DNA of 64,000 nt from Dyella sp. 2HG41-7 (lineage in GTDB: Bacteria; Pseudomonadota; Gammaproteobacteria; Xanthomonadales; Rhodanobacteraceae), in the NCBI RefSeq assembly GCF_021390675.1, contig NZ_JAJEJV010000004.1, positions 806,001-870,000 on the forward strand, in the 5' to 3' direction. This document shows positions 1 through 9,507 of this stretch, piece after piece (positions within the stretch are counted from its first letter, which is position 1; each line of letters opens with the position of its first letter). The notes under the pieces are model-generated. The model saw only the letters and a program-made list of their open reading frames with translations, was not told the origin of the DNA and did no database searches. The position numbers and the translations under genes are program-made.

Positions 1-1
1 G

Positions 2-2239
2 CAGCCGATGCATGTCGTTGTGACGCTGAAGCTGCGCAACGAGCAGCAACTCGACAACTACATCGCCAAACCCGGCTTCAAGCCGCTGACCTCCGCGCAA
101 TTCAATGCGCAATACGCGCCCACCGCAGAGCAAGCGCAAGCCGTGGTCGATTACTTGACCAAGGCCGGCTTCAGCAACGTCAAGATCGCTCCCAATCGCG
201 CGTTGGTGGAAGCCGACGGTCACGCCGATTCCGCGCAGACCGCGTTCAATACGACCTTTGTGCATGTGAAAACGAAGGAAGGTCGCGACGCGTACGCCAA
301 CAACAGCGCCGTGCAGATTCCCGGCAGTTTGCAGGGTGTCGTCAAATCGGTGCTCGGCATGCAGAACGTGCATGTGGCGCATGTGTTCGCCAAGCGGCTC
401 AATCCGAACGTCGTGCACACGCATAACGTGACGCCGTTCGCGACGGGTTCGGCGGTGGGGCATGCACCTTCCGATTTTCCGTCGATCTATGGCGCTAGCA
501 GCATGGCGAACGTGACGTCCGTGCCGATTGGTTCCGTAGCCGAAGGCAGCATGACCAATATCTCCAGCGATTTGGCGGCGACGTATCCGAACGTATCGAT
601 CAGTTACAAGGGCAATACCAGTGGCAGCGACACCAGCGGCGACGGCGAGTGGGATCTGGATAGCCAGGACATCATCGCGTTCACCAACGTGTCGCAATAT
701 ACGTTCTACGTGGCGACTGATTTGACCGATGCGAGTCTCGCCACCGACTACAACCTGATCGTGTCGGACAACAACTTGAAGGCCATCGACGTTTCGCTGG
801 GCGAATGCGAAACCGATGCGCAGTCGAGCGGCGCTGCCGCATCGAACGACACCACCTTCAAGCAGGCCGTTGCACAAGGTCAGACTTTCTTCGTTTCCGC
901 CGGCGATTCCGGCGCGGACGAATGCGGTAATGGCGGCGTGACGCCAAGCTGGCCGGCGAGTTCGCAATACGTGACGGCCGTGGGCGGTACGGAGGTTTAC
1001 ACCAGCCCTAACACCACGTGGCAGAGCGAAACGGTGTGGAACAACCTCAACGAAAGCGAAGGCGCGACCGGCGGCAGCCCCAGCACCTTCGAGCCGATTC
1101 CGAGCTGGCAGAAGGGCGTGGCGGGCGTCACCAACCAAACGTATCGCGGCGTGCCCGATATCGCGTTCGACGCCAGTCCCGATAGCGGCGCACTGGTGTA
1201 TGTCGACGGCCAAGCCAATCAGCAGATCGGCGGCACCAGCCTTGCAGCGCCGCTCGCGGTGGGCATGTGGGCGCGCGTGTTGCAAGCCAATGGCACGAGC
1301 CTCGGCTTTGCATCGCCCGTGATCTACAAAGTGGCCCAGTCGTCGGCGAGCAACTATGCCGCAGCGTTCCACGACGTGACGTCCGGCAACAACAGCGGCG
1401 AAAACGCAGCCACCGGTTGGGATTACACCACCGGCTGGGGCAGCGCGATCGTCAGCCAGTTCAGCAGTCTGGCAGGTGGCGGCACGTCGACGGGTGGCTC
1501 GCCGGTTGCAGCCTTCACCGATAGCGTGAGCGGCTTAGCCGTAAACTTCACCAACACCTCCACCGATACTGGCGGCACCATCAACGCCTATGCGTGGACG
1601 TTCGGCGATGGCGGCACGTCGACCGCCGCAAGCCCGAGTCACACCTACACGGCTGCGGGCACGTACACCGTTACGCTCAAAGTGACCGACAACACAGGCG
1701 CGACCAACAGCGTCAGTCATTCCGTCACGGTGAGCAGCGGTGGCGGCGGTGGATCGGTGCAAGTGATCGCCAATCCGGACTTCACTAACGGGACGTCGTG
1801 GACGGCGAGCTCGGGCGTGTTGTGCAGCAGCCAGAGCAGCAGCGCGGATTACTGCACGGGCGAAAGCCCGTATACCGGCAGCTGGTTTATGTGGCTGGAC
1901 GGCTATAGCGTCGCGCATACGGATACGTTGTCGCAGTCGGTGACGATTCCGTCCGGCCATACCGCGGCGACGTTGACCTATCAGCTGCATATCGACACCA
2001 CGCAAACCTCCTCGTCGGCGATCGATACGCTGAAAGTGCAAGCGATCAGCGGCGGCGTCACCACCACGTTGGCGACGTACTCCAACCTCAACGCCAATTC
2101 GGCCTATACCGGATATTCGGTAAACGTTGCTTCGTATATCGGCAAGACCTTCACCTTGAAGTTCACCGGTACGCAGCATGGCACCGGCGGCGCCGAAACC
2201 TCGTTCGTGGTGGGCGAGGTGAAGTTGAACGCGCAGTAA
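2..2239 (+). CDS. Secreted S53 (sedolisin/xanthomonalisin-type) serine-carboxyl peptidase with PKD domain, 5' partial
   Basis: An acid-active secreted endopeptidase of the sedolisin family. The frame is open to the window edge and no signal peptide is visible, so the true start lies upstream; residues here are counted from the ATG at position 8. Residues 1-130 resemble a pro-kumamolisin activation domain. The catalytic domain shows Glu214 and Asp218 in GEWDLDSQ, the oxyanion Asp300 in SAGDSG and the nucleophile Ser411 in GGTSLAAP, which is the full S53 Ser-Glu-Asp set. A PKD domain with the FGDGG motif lies at about 500-578. The C-terminal region (about 590-743) looks like an accessory beta-sandwich carrying two cysteines. 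The gene stands alone, ends in a terminator and meets a TetR gene tail to tail. Confidence 0.93.
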   Translation, partial: QPMHVVVTLKLRNEQQLDNYIAKPGFKPLTSAQFNAQYAPTAEQAQAVVDYLTKAGFSNVKIAPNRALVEADGHADSAQTAFNTTFVHVKTKEGRDAYANNSAVQIPGSLQGVVKSVLGMQNVHVAHVFAKRLNPNVVHTHNVTPFATGSAVGHAPSDFPSIYGASSMANVTSVPIGSVAEGSMTNISSDLAATYPNVSISYKGNTSGSDTSGDGEWDLDSQDIIAFTNVSQYTFYVATDLTDASLATDYNLIVSDNNLKAIDVSLGECETDAQSSGAAASNDTTFKQAVAQGQTFFVSAGDSGADECGNGGVTPSWPASSQYVTAVGGTEVYTSPNTTWQSETVWNNLNESEGATGGSPSTFEPIPSWQKGVAGVTNQTYRGVPDIAFDASPDSGALVYVDGQANQQIGGTSLAAPLAVGMWARVLQANGTSLGFASPVIYKVAQSSASNYAAAFHDVTSGNNSGENAATGWDYTTGWGSAIVSQFSSLAGGGTSTGGSPVAAFTDSVSGLAVNFTNTSTDTGGTINAYAWTFGDGGTSTAASPSHTYTAAGTYTVTLKVTDNTGATNSVSHSVTVSSGGGGGSVQVIANPDFTNGTSWTASSGVLCSSQSSSADYCTGESPYTGSWFMWLDGYSVAHTDTLSQSVTIPSGHTAATLTYQLHIDTTQTSSSAIDTLKVQAISGGVTTTLATYSNLNANSAYTGYSVNVASYIGKTFTLKFTGTQHGTGGAETSFVVGEVKLNAQ

Positions 2240-2304
2240 GCATCACTTCAAGGATGACCCCGCGCAGGGACGCGCAACCTATGCGCAGTTAGCGCGGCAA
2301 CTTC

Positions 2305-2355
2305 GGCGAGTTGTCATTCCGCAGCGTGCAGGGGATGACAGCTCGCCCTTTTTTG
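2305..2355 (+). terminator. Rho-independent terminator of the S53 protease gene
   Basis: Arms 2305-2317 and 2335-2347 pair over 13 bases (GGCGAG and TGTCAT blocks with one G-T wobble) and are followed directly by a run of six T (2350-2354 region) on the + strand. It lies 65 bases after the protease stop and just before the convergent TetR stop. Confidence 0.8.
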
Positions 2356-2357
2356 CA

Positions 2358-3074
2358 CTAATTGGGTGGGCTTACACCGCGTGTGAGCAACGCCACAGCG
2401 TGTCGGGCGATATCTTCCGGCGTGAGTTTTTGTTTCGCCGGATCGTTGTTCCAGGATTTCGAGGCGACCAGCGGCAACACAATAAGGCCGAAGATAGATA
2501 CGAACAGCAGCGACGGCTCGATATCCGGATTGATGCGACCTTGTTTTTGCCAGCGCGCAAGAACATCGATTACGGCTTGATACTGCGGCTTGCCGTGGCG
2601 CTTATGGATGCGCTCGCGAAGAATGCCGTTATCGCTGATCACTTCGCGCATCCACAGGGCGGGAAACCACGGATGATGCGTGGCGGTGTGCATCAATTGC
2701 TCCGCCAGATTGGTAATTACTTTTACAGGATCGTCGACATCGACCTTGAACGCTTCACCGATGGCGAGGCGTTGCGGCTGAATGCGTTCGTCGATCAAGA
2801 CATCCAGCAACTGATCGCGTGACTTGAAGTAGTAGTGCACCATCGCCGGCGTGACGCCGGCTTCGCGCGCGATCGCAGACAGCGTCGTTTCGGCGATGCC
2901 TTGTCGTGCGAACAGCTTCATCGCCGCACCGAGCAGGCGATTGCGTTGTTCCACTTTGTTGACCGAGCCTGACGGGCGTCCCGGACGGCGGGCGGCCGTT
3001 TTTTTGCGCAACGTCGTTTTCGGTGTGCGCGATGCGGGCTTATCGGCTTGCTGAAGAGCCATCGAGGCGACCAT
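2358..3074 (-). CDS. TetR/AcrR-family transcriptional repressor
   Basis: A DNA-binding repressor, probably of the divergent exporter gene at 3139. The N-terminal part is a basic Ala/Pro/Lys tail (RRPGRPSGS), followed by a classic TetR helix-turn-helix: LFARQGIAETTLSAIAREAGVTPAMVHYYFKSRDQLL. The C-terminal ligand-binding half resembles the TetR_C domains of AcrR/CerR-like regulators. Three in-frame starts exist: GTG at 3095, ATG at 3074 and ATG at 3062. The best -10-like hexamer on this strand (TAATAT, 3099-3104) would put transcription start near 3092, so the ATG at 3074 is preferred; none of the three has a clear ribosome binding site. The effector is not predictable from sequence. Confidence 0.88.
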   Translation of the reverse strand: MVASMALQQADKPASRTPKTTLRKKTAARRPGRPSGSVNKVEQRNRLLGAAMKLFARQGIAETTLSAIAREAGVTPAMVHYYFKSRDQLLDVLIDERIQPQRLAIGEAFKVDVDDPVKVITNLAEQLMHTATHHPWFPALWMREVISDNGILRERIHKRHGKPQYQAVIDVLARWQKQGRINPDIEPSLLFVSIFGLIVLPLVASKSWNNDPAKQKLTPEDIARHAVALLTRGVSPPN

Positions 3075-3100
3075 TGACTGAACTGACCAGTGCACTATAT

Positions 3101-3103
<3 letters not shown>
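3074..3103 (+). promoter_or_regulatory. Sigma-70-type promoter for the MFS exporter
   Basis: TTGACT (3074-3079) and TATATA/TATATT (3096-3103) are separated by 16-18 bases. The operator palindrome begins at the 3' end of the -10 element, as expected for repression by the neighbouring TetR protein. Confidence 0.6.
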
Positions 3104-4689
<1,586 letters not shown>

Positions 4690-4690
4690 T

Positions 4691-5410
4691 TCACCACTGC
4701 GTGCGGCCGGGTAGCAGGCCTTTCAGTTCCGCATCGGTAAGATTGCGCCACTGGCCCGGTTTCAGATGGCCGAGCTTGACGTTGATGATGCGCACGCGGC
4801 GCAGCTGCGTGACGCGGTAACCGAACTCCGTCGCCATCAGGCGGATCTGTCGATTCAACCCCTGCGTCAGCACGATACCAAAGCCGAACTTGGCGATCTT
4901 GCGCGTGCGGCAGGGTTTGGTCATCTGCCCGTGGATGCGCACGCCGCGCGCCATGCCGGCGAGGAATTCGTCGGTCACGGGTTTGTTGACCGCGACCAGG
5001 TATTCCTTCTCGTGATGATTTTCCGCGCGCAGAATTTCGTTGACGATATCGCCGTTGCTGGTGAGCAAGATCAAACCTTCGGAATCTTTGTCCAGGCGTC
5101 CAATCGGAAAGATGCGTTCCTGGTGGTCGACATAGTCGATGATGTTGCCGTCCACGCTCTGGTCGGTGGTGCAGGTGATGCCCACCGGTTTGTTCAGCGC
5201 GATATAGACGGCGCGTTTGGCCGACGGTGTGGTGCCGAGAATGCGCGCATGCACGATCTCGCCATCGACACGCACCTCGTCGCCCTCCAGCGCCTTGGCG
5301 CCAGTGCTCACCACTTCGCCGTTGATGGTGACGCGCCCGGCCAGCAGCAGCTCGTCCGCTTCACGGCGCGAGCACAAACCCGCTTCGCTGATGTACTTGT
5401 TGACGCGCAT
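4691..5410 (-). CDS. rluF: 23S rRNA pseudouridine synthase, RluF type (RsuA/RluB/E/F family)
   Basis: Isomerises a uridine of 23S rRNA to pseudouridine; in E. coli RluF acts on U2604. An S4 RNA-binding domain occupies residues 1-48 (MRVNKYISEAGLCSRREADELL). The catalytic aspartate is in GRLDKDSEGL, and QGLNRQIRLMATEFGY is the conserved family motif. The middle and C-terminal sequence (KPCRTRKIAKFGF, LRRVRIINVKLG, GQWRNLTDAEL) fits RluF better than RsuA, RluB or RluE. It is a little shorter than E. coli RluF, lacking that protein's C-terminal tail. The stop is one base from the convergent MFS stop, so neither gene has its own spacer terminator. Confidence 0.87.
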   Translation of the reverse strand: MRVNKYISEAGLCSRREADELLLAGRVTINGEVVSTGAKALEGDEVRVDGEIVHARILGTTPSAKRAVYIALNKPVGITCTTDQSVDGNIIDYVDHQERIFPIGRLDKDSEGLILLTSNGDIVNEILRAENHHEKEYLVAVNKPVTDEFLAGMARGVRIHGQMTKPCRTRKIAKFGFGIVLTQGLNRQIRLMATEFGYRVTQLRRVRIINVKLGHLKPGQWRNLTDAELKGLLPGRTQW

Positions 5411-5421
5411 CGTTCAGCAGA

Positions 5422-6198
5422 TCACGAACGCAGACCCACGCCGCGCTTGAGCAGATTCAGCGCGATTGCGGACAAACCGATCACAAACATCAACATCACG
5501 CCGAAGGCGATCCCGACCTGCACGTCGCTGATGCCGAGCACGCCGTAGCGGAACGCATTGACCATGTAGAGAATCGGATTGACGCGCGAAATCGACTGCC
5601 ATGGCTCGCTCAGCATGCTGACCGAATAGAATACGCCGCCCAGGTACGTGAGCGGGGTGAGCACGAAGGTCGGCACCAGCGCGATATCGTCGAATTTCTT
5701 CGCGTAGATCGCATTGACGAAACCGGCCAACGAAAAAATCGTCGCTCCGAACAGCACCGAAAGAAACGTAACCAGCGGATGCGCAATCTGCAGATGCGTG
5801 AAAAGCAAAGCGATCAATAAAACCAGCACGCCGACTACCAAACCGCGCGTGACGGCGCCGGTGACGTAACCAAGCAGGATTACCCAGTTCGACATCGGCG
5901 ACACCAACATCTCTTCCACCGAACGCTGGAATTTCGCGCCGAAGAACGAGCTGGAGATATTGCCGTAGCTGTTGGTGATGATGCTCATCATCACCAGGCC
6001 CGGCACGATGTATTGCATATAGCTGAAGCCACCCTGGATCGTGCCAATGCGGCTGCCGATCAGCTTGCCGAAGATCACGAAGTACAAGGTCATCGTGATC
6101 GCCGGCGGAATCAGCGTCTGCGTCCAGATGCGCATGATGCGCACGATTTCGCGGCGGACGATGGTGTAAAGCGCAACGAGATTGCCCGAATTACTCAC
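5422..6198 (-). CDS. yadH: ABC-2 type transporter permease, YadH-like
   Basis: Integral membrane half of an ABC exporter, 258 residues with six hydrophobic segments and the ABC-2 signature region (NPILYMVNAFRYGVLGISD) near the C-terminus. Length and sequence match E. coli YadH. Its start codon overlaps the stop of the ATPase gene by four bases, so the two are translationally coupled. The substrate is unknown. rluF follows after only 11 bases and may be co-transcribed. Confidence 0.88.
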   Translation of the reverse strand: MSNSGNLVALYTIVRREIVRIMRIWTQTLIPPAITMTLYFVIFGKLIGSRIGTIQGGFSYMQYIVPGLVMMSIITNSYGNISSSFFGAKFQRSVEEMLVSPMSNWVILLGYVTGAVTRGLVVGVLVLLIALLFTHLQIAHPLVTFLSVLFGATIFSLAGFVNAIYAKKFDDIALVPTFVLTPLTYLGGVFYSVSMLSEPWQSISRVNPILYMVNAFRYGVLGISDVQVGIAFGVMLMFVIGLSAIALNLLKRGVGLRS

Positions 6199-7145
6199 GC
6201 GACTTTCTCCTTGGCCGGTTCCTGTCTGCCGTTTTCGACGAGTCGCACGAACAACTCCTCCAGGCGATTGGTTTTATTGCGCATGGACGTGACCGTAATG
6301 CCATGCGTGCTGAAGGTGTCGAACAAGGCGTTCATCGCCTGCGTGCGGGGCATTTCCGCTTCCAGCGTGTGATCGTCGACGCGGCGGAAGGTAATGCCGG
6401 GCAGGGATGGCAGTGCGTTCGGCAGATTGGTGACGTCGAACACGAAGGTTTCCACGTCCAGTTTCGACAGCAACTGCTTCATCGTGGTGTTCTCCACGAT
6501 GTTGCCGTGATCGATGATCGCGATATTGCGGCAGAGCTGTTCGGCTTCTTCTAGATAATGCGTGGTGAGAATCACCGTGGTGCCGGCGGCGTTGATGCCG
6601 CTGATGAACTGCCACATCGAGCGGCGAATTTCGATATCGACGCCCGCGGTGGGTTCGTCCAGGATCAACAGGCGCGGTTCGTTCATCATGGCGCGCGCGA
6701 TCATCAGGCGTCGCTTCATACCGCCCGAAAGCATGCGCGCCTGGTCCTGCGCCTTTTCCCACAGGCGCAATTCCTTGAGGTACTTCTCCGCGCGCTCGGC
6801 GGCGATCTTGCGCGGGATGCCGTAGAAGCCGGCTTCGTTGACGCAGATATCGAACGGCTTTTCGAATTGGTTGAAGTTGATTTCCTGCGGCACCAGGCCG
6901 ATCAGCTTCATCGCTTCATTGCGGCGCTTGTTCACCGACACGCCGAAAATCTGCGCGTCGCCCTCGGTGGAATTCACCAGCGAGGAGAGAATGCCGATCA
7001 GCGTGGATTTGCCGGCGCCGTTGGGGCCCAGCAAGGCGAAAAAATCGCCGGGCTGTACCGTCAGATTGACGCCTTTAAGCGCCTGAACGCCGTTACCGTA
7101 GGTTTTCTTGAGATTTTCGACGACAAGTGCGGGAGTGGGGGACAT
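6195..7145 (-). CDS. yadG: ABC transporter ATP-binding protein, YadG-like
   Basis: Cytoplasmic ATPase partner of the YadH-like permease. Visible motifs are Walker A (GPNGAGKST), the signature LSGGMKRRL, Walker B plus catalytic Glu (LLILDEP) and the switch His in LTTHYLEEAEQL. The start at 7145 gives 316 residues beginning MSPTPALVVENLKKTYG, matching the family; the frame continues upstream but without homology. A -10 element lies about 30 bases upstream. The C-terminal 80 residues form the DUF4162-like extension common in ABC-2 exporter ATPases. Confidence 0.9.
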   Translation of the reverse strand: MSPTPALVVENLKKTYGNGVQALKGVNLTVQPGDFFALLGPNGAGKSTLIGILSSLVNSTEGDAQIFGVSVNKRRNEAMKLIGLVPQEINFNQFEKPFDICVNEAGFYGIPRKIAAERAEKYLKELRLWEKAQDQARMLSGGMKRRLMIARAMMNEPRLLILDEPTAGVDIEIRRSMWQFISGINAAGTTVILTTHYLEEAEQLCRNIAIIDHGNIVENTTMKQLLSKLDVETFVFDVTNLPNALPSLPGITFRRVDDHTLEAEMPRTQAMNALFDTFSTHGITVTSMRNKTNRLEELFVRLVENGRQEPAKEKVA

Positions 7146-7172
7146 GGGCTGCACCGATGGGTCTAGCCCTCT

Positions 7173-7178
7173 ATTATA
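7173..7178 (-). promoter_or_regulatory. -10 element of the yadG-yadH(-rluF) operon
   Basis: Reads TATAAT on the minus strand, 28 bases upstream of the yadG ATG. No good -35 hexamer is seen at the expected distance, so activity may depend on an activator or be weak. Confidence 0.5.
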
Positions 7179-7241
7179 GCGGGCCTTGTCCCGACGACCG
7201 GATCGGCCGGGCGTACTCACCGTTTCTCCCTGGATACCCGC

Positions 7242-7988
7242 ATGGCCGACCACTTCACCCTACGCCTCGCCGACAGCCGCATGCTGGCGCCTTCCGTGCG
7301 CCATCTGGTGTTCGAGCGGGTCGACGGACAGCCGCTGGCCTTTATCCCGGGCCAGTTCCTGCAGATCCATTTCCACTACGACGACGGCGCCGCCACCAAG
7401 CGGAGCTACTCCATTGCCACCGTCGGCGACGGCCATGCGCCGGTGCAGCAGATCGAAATCGCGGTGAGCTACGTGGACGGCGGCGCCGCGACCAAGCTTC
7501 TGAGCGAACTGGAGATCGGCGGCACCATCGAGGCGAGCGGTCCGTACGGACGCTTCTGCCTGCAGGATGCCGACGCGCATCCGCGTTATGTGTTGATGGC
7601 TACTGGCACCGGCGTCACGCCGTATCGCGCGATGTTGCCGTTGTTCGAAAAGCTGCTCGCCAAAGGCGATCGCGAAGTGGTGCTGCTCTACGGCGCGCGC
7701 AACGAAACCGAGCTGTTGTACGGCGAAGAATTCGAAGCATTCGCGCAGACGCATCCTGGTTTCACGTTCTACGGATGCCTCAGCCGTCAGCCGCGCGCGG
7801 TGCCGCGGCCCAACGATCGTCCAGGCCACGTGCAAAGCGTGCTTCAAGAATTGCAGCCCGCCGCCGAAAGAGATATCGCGTATTTGTGCGGCAATCCGAA
7901 CATGGTCGACGCTGCGTTCAACGCTTTGAAGGAATGCGGCCTGCCGATTCCGCAGATCCGCCGCGAGAAGTACATCTCGTCTCGCTGA
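7242..7988 (+). CDS. fpr: Ferredoxin-NADP(+) reductase
   Basis: FAD enzyme that moves electrons between NADPH and ferredoxin or flavodoxin, feeding redox and oxidative-stress enzymes. The FAD domain shows the RSYSIA motif (R-x-Y-S/T) and ASGPYGRF. The NADP domain starts at ATGTGVTPYRAM and has LLYGARNETELLY and AYLCGNPNMVDA. The C-terminus REKYIS is typical of bacterial Fpr. The length of 248 residues is normal. It is divergent from yadG with a 96-base spacer. Confidence 0.9.
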   Translation: MADHFTLRLADSRMLAPSVRHLVFERVDGQPLAFIPGQFLQIHFHYDDGAATKRSYSIATVGDGHAPVQQIEIAVSYVDGGAATKLLSELEIGGTIEASGPYGRFCLQDADAHPRYVLMATGTGVTPYRAMLPLFEKLLAKGDREVVLLYGARNETELLYGEEFEAFAQTHPGFTFYGCLSRQPRAVPRPNDRPGHVQSVLQELQPAAERDIAYLCGNPNMVDAAFNALKECGLPIPQIRREKYISSR

Positions 7989-8437
7989 CGCTTGGCGTAT
8001 GAAAGTTTTTCATTAGATCTAAAGCGCGTCGAAATATTGCCGATAAGGAAAGTGCGCGAGATGACACGTCGCGTAAGCGTCATCACCATGACGCATCGGT
8101 CCCAAGAGAAAGCCTTTCCGTGACGGTTCAACTGCCCTTGAACCGACGGATCGAAACGCCTCCCGGTTCCGATGACGATCGCGACAAATAACCAACGCGT
8201 CTCGCTCGCCGAATATGCGAACGTAAGCAATTGTTTTACAGAGAATTCACCTGACCGACACAAATGCAGTGAAAACCGACGCGCGCGAGTCTTTTGACGG
8301 TCGATTCTCATAAAGAGTGTGACGCACTTCGCAATTCCATAACCCTGCCCGGCGGAGGCTCTTAAGGCCGGCGCACCGCAGCCGATTGGTGCCTTCAGGT
8401 ACCCGCGAAACGCGTGGGGCCGGTGGAGGGCAGCACT
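7989..8437. other. Non-coding gap upstream of the orphan pilin gene
   Basis: 449 bases with no convincing gene and lower GC than the neighbours. It contains two clean hairpins: 8077-8094 (GCGTCAT / ATGACGC, loop of 4) and 8125-8144 (GGTTCAA / TTGAACC, loop of 6). Neither has a following T-run. They could be a factor-dependent terminator for fpr or leader structure of the downstream transcript. Confidence 0.4.
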
Positions 8438-8830
8438 ATGCGTGCACAACGGTGGTTGGTTTTGACGAGTTGCTCGGTCGCGATGTTGTTCGCGTCTTCG
8501 GCCGTGCGGGCGAGTGGCGGCGGAAACATCGAGGGCGGGACCATTACCTTTGTCGGTGCGGTCGTGGAGCCGACATGCAGTGCTGTTGTTACACCCAGCG
8601 AGATGAATCAGGTTTTCAACGCTGCTCAAACGCACCGGCCTATTGAACGGAACTGCTTAGAGCCAACGACCGCGGGCGTCGTAACGGACGCGTACCGCCC
8701 TTACGATATTGAAGTCGTGCATCTGTCCAACGCGGAGCCCGATCACGTACTCAGATACTTTGCCGGCTATGTCCGTGCAGCTCAGCCAGGATCGGCGGAC
8801 CCCGTGTTGATGACGCAGACCTACGACTGA
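8438..8830 (+). CDS. Short fimbrial-type (pilin-domain) secreted protein
   Basis: A likely minor pilin or pilin-like protein. The ATG at 8438 has a strong ribosome binding site (GGAGGG, 8425-8430) and opens a signal peptide of about 25 residues. The mature part begins with GTITFVGAVVEPTCS, the usual N-terminal strand plus first cysteine of chaperone-usher subunits; a second cysteine follows in RNCLEP. The C-terminal stretch (RYFAGYVRAA...TQTYD) fits the last strand of these subunits. At about 105 mature residues it is shorter than typical pilins. It lies downstream of, and convergent to, the chaperone-usher operon, so assembly by that usher is plausible but unproven. Confidence 0.7.
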   Translation: MRAQRWLVLTSCSVAMLFASSAVRASGGGNIEGGTITFVGAVVEPTCSAVVTPSEMNQVFNAAQTHRPIERNCLEPTTAGVVTDAYRPYDIEVVHLSNAEPDHVLRYFAGYVRAAQPGSADPVLMTQTYD

Positions 8831-9131
8831 CACGGCGTATTTATCGGGACGCAGCTTCGAAAACTTAAGCGTCCATTTGCGCATAACAGATTTGTGCACG
8901 AAGTCCGCGCGATGGCGATGGGCTGTGCAGGAACGTTACGATTTTTCGACGCGCCGGTCAGTGCGCTGAAGATATACAGCCGCCTCTGACACGAGCAAGT
9001 CATTCTGTTTACGACGAGCGGCTTGCGCCAGATGCTATCGAGCGCCTGAAGTGCCGCTCGCTGCCGCGTGGCGGCCACTCATCGACAACGCGGGCTACGC
9101 AAATAGTGTGAACAGGCCCTATGGCAACCGT
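8831..9131. other. Gap between two convergent small secreted-protein genes
   Basis: 301 bases without a supported gene. The last third (9059-9121) is a solo arm of the intergenic inverted repeat described at 27413-27683. The remainder has no recognisable feature. Confidence 0.5.
9059..9121. repeat. Solo arm of a dispersed inverted-repeat element
   Basis: Bases 9070-9089 match the inner arm of the 27.4 kb element (27551-27570, reversed) at 20 of 20 positions, and 9089-9121 match its outer right arm (27650-27682) at about 31 of 33. Only one arm is present, so this is a decayed or recombined copy. Confidence 0.75.
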
Positions 9132-9410
9132 TCAAATTTGACTTGTTTTGACATGGCGGCAGGGCGCCGTCGTCGGGTTGTCCTTTGTCGCCGAACCTTG
9201 GAAGCATGCGGGAGCACCGTTTCCTCTTACCGAGGGCGTGTTGACCGCGTGGCTTGGGTTTGTCGACGATGCAGGGGCCCCCGATTGAATGACGGAAGCA
9301 TTCGTTGGTGCTTTGTTGATACGGGGCGCGGGTTTTGCGTGTGACGCCGCTTGTGCATGAACCGCGCTGACAAACACCATGCTGATGGCAAATACGACGA
9401 GTTTGTTCAT
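9132..9410 (-). CDS. Small secreted protein of unknown function next to the fimbrial operon
   Basis: 92 residues, starting at ATG 9410 with GGTGA placed about six bases upstream; a GTG nine bases earlier is less likely. A signal peptide (MNKLVVFAISMVFVSAVHAQA) is clear. The mature part is rich in Ala, Pro, Asn and Ser and holds two cysteines (ACFQ and PCRH) that could form a disulfide. It has the same orientation as the fimbrial genes and follows the tip protein gene by about 100 bases, so it may be the last gene of that operon. No family is recognised. Confidence 0.55.
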   Translation of the reverse strand: MNKLVVFAISMVFVSAVHAQAASHAKPAPRINKAPTNASVIQSGAPASSTNPSHAVNTPSVRGNGAPACFQGSATKDNPTTAPCRHVKTSQI

Positions 9411-9507
9411 GGAGTTCACCAGAATGGAAAGAGTGGCGGCGGTGTGATTGCTGGTTGGATTTTACGCGGGTCTTTAGCCCCCGCGACGAAAAGACGACGG
9501 CCGTTGT

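Noticed and set aside
6195-7253. Longer yadG start at 7253
   Set aside because: The extra 36 codons have no homology and overlap the fpr coding start and the TATAAT element; the ATG at 7145 fits the family.
7844-8635. 263-codon minus-strand open frame across the fpr 3' end and the pilin gap
   Set aside because: Overlaps two better-supported genes, has no ribosome binding site or domain, and its unusual composition follows the lower-GC gap.
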